A stretch of 44,838 bases of DNA from a virus: IMG/VR virus record IMGVR_UViG_3300045970_001348, positions 1 through 44,838 of that record. One strand, given 5' to 3'. Position 1 is the first letter of the stretch; each line of letters begins with the position of its first letter. The position numbers were made by a program, and so were the translations under genes. The notes below the pieces were generated by a model, which saw only the letters and a program-made list of their open reading frames with translations, searched no databases and was not told the origin of the DNA. Of this stretch, positions 6,771 through 12,231 are shown piece after piece.

Positions 6771-7325
6771 TCAGGCCCGGCGAGCCCAGGGGGCAGCACC
6801 ATCGGCTGCAGGGCGGGCGGCGGGTGGAACGGCAGCGGCGGGCATCTGCGCGGGCTGCTGCGGCGCGCTGAAGGCCGGTGCGGCGGGGCGCTGCGCGGCC
6901 GTGGAGGGGCTGGCGCCGCCGGCGGCCTCGTAGCCCTTGACCTCGTTCTGCGCATCGCGCGGCACGCCGGCCTTGTCGGGCCCGGCCGGGCGGATGGTCA
7001 CCCGCATGCGCAGCGGGATCATGTGAAGCATGCTGGTGTCGCGCAGGTCCAGCACATTGACGGCGTGGCACAGGGCGGACAGTTGCGACTGGCCGATGCG
7101 CTCGGCCTCGGGGTTGGCGTTCTGCACGTTGATGTTGCCGAACACCTTGCGGCCCTTGCAGGGTCCGTCCAGGATCTCGTGCGTGAGCTTGAGCATCTGG
7201 CCGTTGCCGGCCTTGGTGGCCACCACGTCGGACTCGGTGACGTGCACCAGGTAGACGCCGGCGGGGACGGGGTCGCGCGGCAGCTCTGGGGCGACGTTGC
7301 GCGCATTAAAGTTGATCTGTGCCAT
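6771..7325 (-). CDS. DUF669 family protein, probable single-strand DNA-binding partner
   Basis: 184 aa. Residues 1-115 match DUF669: start MAQINFNARNVAPELPRDPV, then GVYLVHVTESDVVATKAGNG, a core with LTHEILDGPCKGRKVF, and a final strand RMRVTIRP. The remainder is Ala/Pro-rich and probably disordered, ending WARRA. DUF669 genes usually sit beside Sak4-type AAA genes and are thought to give an OB-fold ssDNA-binding protein; the next gene upstream here is such an AAA protein. The disordered tail recalls the protein-contacting tails of bacterial SSBs (inference). Confidence 0.88.
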   Translation of the reverse strand: MAQINFNARNVAPELPRDPVPAGVYLVHVTESDVVATKAGNGQMLKLTHEILDGPCKGRKVFGNINVQNANPEAERIGQSQLSALCHAVNVLDLRDTSMLHMIPLRMRVTIRPAGPDKAGVPRDAQNEVKGYEAAGGASPSTAAQRPAAPAFSAPQQPAQMPAAAVPPAARPAADGAAPWARRA

Positions 7326-7338
7326 TGGGTTCTTTCGT

Positions 7339-8094
7339 TCAGGTTGCGGGGGTTTGTGCGGCGGCAAGGGCCGTGCTGAATGACGCCCAGTCGAGCGGCA
7401 TGTTCTTGAGGCCGAAACGGTTGCCACCGCAGTGGGCTGGGTGCGCCTCGACGTGCAGCAGCCGCTCTCCGGTGGTGGTGGCCTTGGTCTCTTTCTGGCC
7501 GAAGCCGGCGTCCACCTTGTTGACGAAGGTGCGGTATCCGGCGTAGCCGATCACGTCGGCCCACTCCAGAACCAGGGCGCTGGCGCGGTCGTGGAGCTTC
7601 AGGACGTGGCTGTCGTAGCCCTCGGTGAGCGGATCCTCGATGCGCTTGATCTTGTCGTGCGCGATCAGGATCACGCCCATGTTGCGCTGGTTGCGCAGCG
7701 CGTCCAAGCCGGTGAGCAGCGTGCGCCACTCTTCGGCTGCGGCGACGTATCCTTTGCCGAAGCCGGGGGCCTCGATGTGGGCCCAGCCATTGGCGGCGCA
7801 GACGTGCGCCTGCAGCAGCGGCTCCAGCCAGTCCAGGCTATCCAGGTAGACGGCTTGGAAGTCGTGCGGCTCGTCGATCAGGGTGCCGATGGCGGCGTAC
7901 ACGTCCGACAGACTGGTGGCCACCGGGAACGCCTGGCTGTCGATGGCGTCCATGCCCTGCTCGGTCAGGATTCCGATGGCGTTCGGGGCCGAGCTGGCGA
8001 AGGTGGACTTGCCAATTTTGTTCTGGCCGGCGATGACCACCTTGGGAGCGCGCACGCGGCGCGTGCGGCTGATGGAGGAGAGGTCGAATGCCAC
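7339..8094 (-). CDS. AAA_24 ATPase, Sak4-type RecA-like recombinase
   Basis: 251 aa. Walker A GQNKIGKST (23-31) and Walker B AVYLDSLDWL (D85) fit the phage nucleotide-binding family AAA_24. A histidine-containing sensor strand GVILIAHDKIK and a substrate loop follow. Proteins of this type promote single-strand annealing or strand exchange in phage recombination. The start is GTG at 8094, two bp past the upstream stop with AAGGTC as a weak ribosome site. Together with the DUF669 protein and the Cas4-like nuclease it forms a compact recombination module. Confidence 0.9.
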   Translation of the reverse strand: MAFDLSSISRTRRVRAPKVVIAGQNKIGKSTFASSAPNAIGILTEQGMDAIDSQAFPVATSLSDVYAAIGTLIDEPHDFQAVYLDSLDWLEPLLQAHVCAANGWAHIEAPGFGKGYVAAAEEWRTLLTGLDALRNQRNMGVILIAHDKIKRIEDPLTEGYDSHVLKLHDRASALVLEWADVIGYAGYRTFVNKVDAGFGQKETKATTTGERLLHVEAHPAHCGGNRFGLKNMPLDWASFSTALAAAQTPAT

Positions 8095-8096
8095 GA

Positions 8097-8504
8097 TCAG
8101 ACCTTCACCGACACAGCAGTCTTCGCGGGTGCCACCGTGATGTGGCGCGCCAGGCTGGCCCAGGCACCGGGATCGTTGGCGCGCAGCCACTTGCAGCCGG
8201 TCTCGTCCAGCTTGACCTCGGTCTTGACCGGAACCATGTTGGCCGGCCAGCCGCCGCAGGCCTCGGCCAGTGCCTTCACGTCGTCGCACTTGTAGGTGAG
8301 CTTGCCGGTGGTGGTGACCTTGTAGCCGGCGACCTCGATGGTCTGCGAGCCCTCTTCCTTGGCTGGCGACAGGGCAAGGATGCACTCCTCGATCTCGATG
8401 CGCTGTTTCTTGGCCAAGTCTTCGCGCCGCTTGGCGTCGATGTAGGCCTCGACTGCTGCGGCCAGCGGGTCGATGTTGCTGATGGGCGATAGGACGGCGT
8501 TCAT
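8097..8504 (-). CDS. Phage protein often found next to Sak4 (DUF7173-like), 135 aa
   Basis: A coiled-coil-like N-terminal half (AVEAYIDAKRREDLAKKQRI, then EIEECILAL) leads to a beta-rich segment (SQTIEVAGYKVTTTGKLTYK) and a C-terminal part rich in A, V and K. This layout resembles small phage proteins encoded beside AAA_24 recombinases (DUF7173-like, by memory only). GAGG precedes the ATG at 8504. An earlier in-frame ATG at 8537 lacks a ribosome site and would overlap the 42-aa gene upstream. Confidence 0.75.
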   Translation of the reverse strand: MNAVLSPISNIDPLAAAVEAYIDAKRREDLAKKQRIEIEECILALSPAKEEGSQTIEVAGYKVTTTGKLTYKCDDVKALAEACGGWPANMVPVKTEVKLDETGCKWLRANDPGAWASLARHITVAPAKTAVSVKV

Positions 8505-8520
8505 GGTTTCCTCGTTGGGG

Positions 8521-8649
8521 TCAGTAGAAGATGGCAACCAGGGCGATGACCCAGATCACCGCTGGCGCTCCGCACATGGCGGCGTAGAACTTGATGGACT
8601 CGCCGAGAGACATGGGCTCCCACGGTTCGGAGTCGATGTGGCGCTGCAT
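8521..8649 (-). CDS. Small membrane protein (42 aa)
   Basis: Encoded protein starts MQRHIDSEPWEPMSLGES and ends with one hydrophobic helix (PAVIWVIALVAIFY). The frame sits 4 bp downstream of the 34-aa gene and 16 bp before the next gene, so it fills the operon without gaps. An ATG five bases earlier opens a different, non-hydrophobic frame and is less likely. Single-helix peptides at the head of an early operon can act on host membrane proteins or on superinfection; no direct evidence here. Confidence 0.55.
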   Translation of the reverse strand: MQRHIDSEPWEPMSLGESIKFYAAMCGAPAVIWVIALVAIFY

Positions 8650-8653
8650 GGCA

Positions 8654-8758
8654 TCAGTCCCCGAACATGCCGGCGAAGATGGCCAGCATCACGAACAGGA
8701 ACAGGGCCATGACGATGTTGTCGATGACCTCGGCACGGTGGCGGTCGCGGGGGCTCAT
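8654..8758 (-). CDS. Small membrane protein (34 aa), first gene of the early operon
   Basis: Starts MSPRDRHRAEVIDNIVMALF with a charged N-terminus, then one hydrophobic segment (about 15-31: IVMALFLFVMLAIFAGM) and ends FGD. GGGAGA stands 6 bp before the ATG, a good ribosome site. It is the first gene after the PL-type promoter, with a leader of about 35 nt. The strong site and the first position argue that it is real despite its size. Confidence 0.6.
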   Translation of the reverse strand: MSPRDRHRAEVIDNIVMALFLFVMLAIFAGMFGD

Positions 8759-8801
8759 CTGGGTTCTCCCGTCACCGCCGATGGGCAGTGCGTGTGGAGA
8801 A

Positions 8802-8830
8802 GTCTAGCCGGGCTTAACTTTATAAGTCAA
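8802..8830 (-). promoter_or_regulatory. PL-type promoter of the early minus-strand operon
   Basis: On the minus strand, -35 TTGACT (8830-8825) and -10 TAGACT (8807-8802) are 17 bp apart. Both boxes are covered by operator copies (8826-8842 and 8803-8819), so repression by the prophage repressor is expected. It would drive all genes from 8758 down to the integrase. Confidence 0.72.
8803..8819. promoter_or_regulatory. Operator OL2
   Basis: GTCTAG-CCGGG-CTTAAC: partial dyad with 6-bp half-sites and a 5-bp centre, overlapping the -10 of the PL-type promoter. It shares an exact CTTAAC half-site with three other operators. Confidence 0.65.
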
Positions 8831-8842
8831 GCTAAACTTAAC
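8826..8842. promoter_or_regulatory. Operator OL1
   Basis: GTCAAG-CTAAA-CTTAAC: near-perfect dyad (one mismatch), overlapping the -35 of the PL-type promoter. Same half-site and spacing as OL2, OR1 and OR2. Confidence 0.75.
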
Positions 8843-8873
8843 ATGCCGCAGCATGGTGATAACCCTAAGACGC

Positions 8874-8897
8874 AAAAAAGCCCGCTCGCGGCGGGCT
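8874..8897 (-). terminator. Intrinsic terminator of the immunity operon
   Basis: On the minus strand: GCCCGC stem, short GC-rich loop, GCGGGC, then a run of six T. It lies 30 bp after the stop of the two-helix membrane gene and before the PL region, so it separates the lysogenic operon from the early operon. Confidence 0.85.
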
Positions 8898-8927
8898 TTG
8901 GTGGAGGCTGCGCCTGCTTGCGCCGCT

Positions 8928-9197
8928 TCAGAACCGATCGACTTGGATGCTCATCTCGTCTGAGAAGTCAGCACGGTAGCCGGCTACCGCGGCGCCTGCA
9001 GCCGTCAATCCTAGGGCGCAGGAATACGCGGCCCAGAGCACTTTTTCAGCATCCCAGTGCAGCACTGCTGCGAGCAGGGAAACGACGGCGGCTGACGCGA
9101 GGACAGAAGCAAAAATATAGGTTCCGGCCAACATTGCGCCGGCAGCGAAGTAGGCTTTTCTTCGGCGCGCTTCGTAGCCCGGTGGTGCGGTGTCCAT
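8928..9197 (-). CDS. Two-helix membrane protein (89 aa), last gene of the immunity operon
   Basis: A basic N-terminus (GYEARRRKAYF) leads into a first hydrophobic stretch (about 17-45) and a second (about 52-75), with WDAEKV between them and an acidic-to-polar tail. No family recognised. It follows the DUF3037-like gene by 15 bp and precedes the terminator, so it is co-expressed with the repressor in the lysogen. Membrane proteins placed beside a kinase-like gene in this way could be effectors of a defence or exclusion module (inference). Confidence 0.75.
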   Translation of the reverse strand: MDTAPPGYEARRRKAYFAAGAMLAGTYIFASVLASAAVVSLLAAVLHWDAEKVLWAAYSCALGLTAAGAAVAGYRADFSDEMSIQVDRF

Positions 9198-9212
9198 GGC
9201 ATCTCGTGCTGG

Positions 9213-10085
9213 CTAGCTCGCCAGTTGTAGGCCGGGTAGCTGATCCCGGTGCAAGGCGCCGGCGATGAAGTCGGCCAGGCGCTGCCGTTCGTTGGCGTGG
9301 TGCATGTCCCACACCTCGTCGGCGTAGCGGCTGATGAGCTGAATGGCGGGCCGCGCCACGGCGTAGTCGCTGGCGCTCATCACAACGACACGCTTTCCAT
9401 CGATCTTCTTGCGTGCTTCGTCCAGTGTGATGCCCTTGATGGCTGCGTCTCCGCGCAGGCCGGGCGTGAGCTTTTCGACGCCGCGCAAGTCCAGCGTTTC
9501 GATGGCGTTGAGCTTGCCGTTGAGGACTGCGAAATCGGCGTACAGATCCGCGCCCGGATCGATGGGGTAGTTCGCCACTACCTTGCCGTGCGCCAAGTCG
9601 TCGGCCTTGGTGCTGAAGGCCTTTGCACCGCGGAGCCAATCGCGCAGTTCGTGCGCCAGCTTGGTGGGGCGCTTGCTCGTGGCGCGCTTGAGCGCCGGCA
9701 GCGTGGCTGCCGGCGGCCGCACCAAGCGGCCCAGAAGGTCTTGCGCATGGCGCTCGATCTGCTCGTCCAGCGTGCCACGGTCTTCAAGGATGACCACGCG
9801 GCCTTCTTGTGGTGACGGGTCGCTGACCAGGAAGCTGAGCATCTGGCGCTGCATGTCCGTGGTGGGCAGCTTGGCCAGCTCGGTTTCGATGCTCTGGCGT
9901 GTTTCCTGCGCGTTCCATCGGCGATAGTTCGGGCCCAAGGCGCGCAGCCGCTTGATGTCGACATCTTCGACCCACACCCGGGGGCCGGCCGGCGCCCAAA
10001 TGAGCAGGCCGAACGTGAGGGCGTCCCCCCTGAACAAATCGGGGACTGCACGCAGCACGGTGTAGGGCAGTTCCATGGTCATCAT
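9213..10085 (-). CDS. DUF3037-like protein, partner of the HipA-like kinase
   Basis: 290 aa. The N-terminal segment LPYTVLRAVPDLFRGDALTF with GLLIWAP reads like the start of DUF3037 proteins, which occur next to HipA_2-type kinases (family knowledge). A helical middle (about 100-180) and a second alpha/beta domain follow. The C-terminal region (DEARKKIDGKRVVVMSASDY, then YADEVWDMHHANERQRL) resembles a domain seen in some toxin or defence partners but is not assigned. Its ATG overlaps the kinase stop (TGATG), with two more in-frame ATGs in the next nine bases, so the two are translated together. Confidence 0.7.
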   Translation of the reverse strand: MMTMELPYTVLRAVPDLFRGDALTFGLLIWAPAGPRVWVEDVDIKRLRALGPNYRRWNAQETRQSIETELAKLPTTDMQRQMLSFLVSDPSPQEGRVVILEDRGTLDEQIERHAQDLLGRLVRPPAATLPALKRATSKRPTKLAHELRDWLRGAKAFSTKADDLAHGKVVANYPIDPGADLYADFAVLNGKLNAIETLDLRGVEKLTPGLRGDAAIKGITLDEARKKIDGKRVVVMSASDYAVARPAIQLISRYADEVWDMHHANERQRLADFIAGALHRDQLPGLQLAS

Positions 10086-10816
10086 CACAACAGACCGTAG
10101 GTGGCTTGCAAGCGCGCATGGTACGCCGGCGAAGACCACCAGGAAAGAAGGGCGGTTCGGCTGGCCTGTGGCAGCCACTGCAGCGGACATTCCGCCATCC
10201 AATGCTCCAGCACCGCGGGTGTGACGCGCTGCAGCTGCTCGACGGCGAATACGGCGTAGGGCCCATCCCAACGGCCCGAGGTCTTCATGAGTGCGATGGT
10301 GGTGATCGTGTTGCAGTTCGGTAACGGCCACACGTCTGCCGGGAAGCCGCGGCGGAACAGGGCGCGCGAAAAATCGATGCACAGCGGCACCCACTGGCCC
10401 GCCAGATTCCGGCGGAAAAGCCAGTTGCCGAGGTGGCGATCTTCGTTGCCACAAAAAACGTCGAGTGCCAGCAAAGCCGACATGGCGGGTCCGCAATCGG
10501 CCACCACCTGGGCGCGCTCAGGTGGTGGCAAGTCTTTGAAGCTGGACACCGCACCTTCGATGCGTGAGCCGAATCCGTGAGCGCCGCCGTGGTGAAGCGT
10601 GGCAGTGAACGGCGTGGCGATCTGGCAGGCTTTGGCAAGTTGGTGACCAAGCCATTCACTGGCCGGCAGGCCTGCGCCCTCGTGCTCCCACTTGGCCGCG
10701 AAGTCGTGTCCGTCAGCGGTTCTCGCCAACTCCTTCAGGTCAGCACTGGGCCACGGGCTGGGGACGAAGCTCACGACTTCCAGCGGAAACAATGGCAGGT
10801 CTTCTTGCAGCGTCAC
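10085..10816 (-). CDS. HipA-like kinase (HipA_2 family)
   Basis: 243 aa. K42 in FAAKWE is a candidate ATP-contacting Lys. The catalytic loop NEDRHLGNWLF (D126, N131) and the Mg-binding CIDFSRALF (D148) match the HipA/phosphatidylinositol-kinase-like fold. It is much shorter than E. coli HipA (about 440 aa) and lacks its N-terminal subdomain, as is usual for HipA_2 proteins. It uses a GTG start 21 bp after the 80-aa gene. No HipB-type gene is adjacent; the neighbour is a DUF3037-like protein. Being in the repressor operon, it should be made in the lysogen. Substrate unknown. Confidence 0.82.
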   Translation of the reverse strand: MTLQEDLPLFPLEVVSFVPSPWPSADLKELARTADGHDFAAKWEHEGAGLPASEWLGHQLAKACQIATPFTATLHHGGAHGFGSRIEGAVSSFKDLPPPERAQVVADCGPAMSALLALDVFCGNEDRHLGNWLFRRNLAGQWVPLCIDFSRALFRRGFPADVWPLPNCNTITTIALMKTSGRWDGPYAVFAVEQLQRVTPAVLEHWMAECPLQWLPQASRTALLSWWSSPAYHARLQATYGLL

Positions 10817-10837
10817 ACGGAATCCATGAGATAGGTT

Positions 10838-11080
10838 CTACGTAGGAATCTGCACGCGTGCGCTCAGAGAGTCGTCCAATGCGGCGACCATTCCGCGGCT
10901 GAACGTGGGGTTCCGATGGGCTTCGCCTGCAGTGTTCACGATGTAAGCGCGCCGGCGAAGCATGGCCGCGTAAGCCAGGCCGATCACTTCTCCGCGGCGG
11001 GCCTGTTCGAGCAGCTGCTCGAGCGCTTCCACCGTGTCGGTTGAGATGTTGTCCGGAATGAGGCGAAAGGGCAGATTCAT
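10838..11080 (-). CDS. Small protein coupled to the repressor (80 aa), unknown
   Basis: Begins with a beta-like stretch and an acidic helix (DTVEALEQLLEQARRGEVIG), then YAAMLRRRAYIVNTAGEAHR and ends near NPTFSRGMVAALDDSL. Similar short proteins are found beside repressors in Bordetella and Burkholderia prophages, by recollection only. Its ATG overlaps the repressor stop (ATGA). It could modulate the repressor or act with the HipA-like kinase; neither is shown. Confidence 0.7.
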   Translation of the reverse strand: MNLPFRLIPDNISTDTVEALEQLLEQARRGEVIGLAYAAMLRRRAYIVNTAGEAHRNPTFSRGMVAALDDSLSARVQIPT

Positions 11081-11628
11081 CCCTGATCCTCGCGGGACGG
11101 GGGCGGAGCAGGGGTAACGTCATCCTGGTGGTGCCTGCCCCGCGGCCGCCGGGGGGCGACAGTTGGTTTTCCGGCGAAGTCCTTGGTTTCCACGGGGAAG
11201 TCAGGCAGCGGCTGCAGCGCGCCGGCGACTCTGGCGCGCAACTCAGCACTGTCGGGCGCGGCCAGCAACGCAGTCCAGTCGGCGGCCAGTCCGGCTCGCT
11301 GGGCGCGCGGCAACTTTTGCAGCGCATCCAAGATGACAGGCAAAGCCTCTTCAAGAACTGGGGCGCAATTGGTGGTGCCCGCAGCATCTACCCACCATTC
11401 CAAATCGACGTCTGATCGGTCATCCAAAAGCCAAGCCATCGGCGCTTCAAACCGGCGCGCCATGTCGATGATGGTTTTTAGCTCGGGGCTTGTCCGCTTG
11501 GCCGGTTCCGTCGCTTCCCACTGAGACACCGCTGCTTTGCTCACGCCGAGTTCCGCGCCGAAGGCCTCGCCAGAGAAGCCAACGTGTTTGCGGAGAGCGC
11601 GGATTCTTTGCCAAAGCTCTGAGGCCAT
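11077..11628 (-). CDS. Prophage repressor, Cro/CI-type HTH, no peptidase domain
   Basis: 183 aa. The HTH is at about 5-60, with recognition helix GVSKAAVSQW, then DMARRFEAPMAWLL. The rest is a helical segment with no S24/LexA Ala-Gly cleavage site or Ser-Lys dyad, ending in a basic, Pro-rich tail. It should bind the CTTAAC operators and silence PL and PR. The start at 11628 follows GGAG with almost no spacing; with a probable -10 only a few bases upstream, the message may be leaderless or nearly so. A GTG six bases earlier is a possible alternative. Confidence 0.85.
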   Translation of the reverse strand: MASELWQRIRALRKHVGFSGEAFGAELGVSKAAVSQWEATEPAKRTSPELKTIIDMARRFEAPMAWLLDDRSDVDLEWWVDAAGTTNCAPVLEEALPVILDALQKLPRAQRAGLAADWTALLAAPDSAELRARVAGALQPLPDFPVETKDFAGKPTVAPRRPRGRHHQDDVTPAPPPSREDQG

Positions 11629-11638
11629 CTCCACATTA

Positions 11639-11655
11639 TTTAAGTTGCACTTAAC
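11639..11655. promoter_or_regulatory. Operator OR1 at the repressor promoter
   Basis: TTTAAG-TTGCA-CTTAAC, one mismatch from a perfect dyad, 11 bp upstream of the repressor ATG. The AT-rich stretch reading TTAAATAAT on the minus strand beside it is a likely -10 for the repressor gene, so this site probably gives autoregulation. Confidence 0.72.
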
Positions 11656-11673
11656 AGCGGCAACAAGTCCTGC

Positions 11674-11703
11674 TTGACTGATAAGTTCAGCGGGGCTTAA
11701 CAT
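11674..11703 (+). promoter_or_regulatory. PR-type promoter for the Cro-like gene and replication operon
   Basis: -35 TTGACT (11674-11679) and -10 TAACAT (11698-11703), 18 bp apart. A start about 7 bp past the -10 falls at the GTG of the Cro-like gene (11710), implying a leaderless transcript. OR2 covers the spacer and part of the -10. Confidence 0.65.
11685..11701. promoter_or_regulatory. Operator OR2
   Basis: GTTCAG-CGGGG-CTTAAC: half-sites with one mismatch and a 5-bp centre, inside the PR-type promoter. Confidence 0.68.
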
Positions 11704-11709
11704 TGCAAC

Positions 11710-11955
11710 GTGAACATCAAACACTCAGACCTTGCCGCGGCGCTTGGCGTTTCCAAAGCTGCAGTCAGCCAGTGGTTGACGGGCAGGCCACCAGTCGACC
11801 GCTGCCCCTTCATCGAGCGCGCCACCGCCGGCCGCGTGACGTGTGACGAACTGCGGTCCGACGTGCGCTGGCACCGCATCAGCGACCCCGCCTGGCCGCA
11901 CCCTGATGGCCGGCCTTGCCTGGATATCGCAGCCCCCACCCAGCAGGCCGCGTGA
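11710..11955 (+). CDS. Cro-like / YdaS-type HTH regulator
   Basis: 81 aa, GTG start with no ribosome site, probably leaderless from the PR-type promoter. The N-terminal HTH (SDLAAALGVSKAAVSQWLTG) has the same eight residues SKAAVSQW as the divergent repressor, as expected if both read the same operators. The C-terminal half includes CDELRSDVRWHRI, close to the YdaS_antitoxin pattern. It should shut off repressor synthesis on lytic entry. Confidence 0.85.
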   Translation: MNIKHSDLAAALGVSKAAVSQWLTGRPPVDRCPFIERATAGRVTCDELRSDVRWHRISDPAWPHPDGRPCLDIAAPTQQAA

Positions 11956-11958
11956 CAG

Positions 11959-12186
11959 ATGGCCGACCAGCTGGACACCGTGGAGATGCGCGGCGACGTG
12001 CGCAGGGTCGACTACGACGTGTTCGACGCGGTGTGCAAGGCCCGCTCGATCACGAAGCAGGCTTTGCTGGCGCGGATCGTCAGGGAGTGGGCGGCCAAGG
12101 AAGTGCATGTCTCAAATGTCGTGCAGCGCATGACCAGAGGAAAGGGTTCCGACTCCTTTTCAGATTGGGACGAGAGTGGTAGCTGA
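11959..12186 (+). CDS. Small basic protein (75 aa), unknown, Cro operon
   Basis: The middle part (FDAVCKARSITKQALLARIV, then REWAAKEVHVSNVVQRMTRG) has the length and pattern of a helix-turn-helix, but no family is assigned. It starts three bases after the Cro-like stop and precedes the primase gene. The place is where many phages keep CII-like or replication-control proteins; no further support. Confidence 0.65.
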   Translation: MADQLDTVEMRGDVRRVDYDVFDAVCKARSITKQALLARIVREWAAKEVHVSNVVQRMTRGKGSDSFSDWDESGS

Positions 12187-12231
12187 CGCCCTCAACTTTT
12201 GTGCGCTGGCGAACAGATTGGGCGGGGCTCG

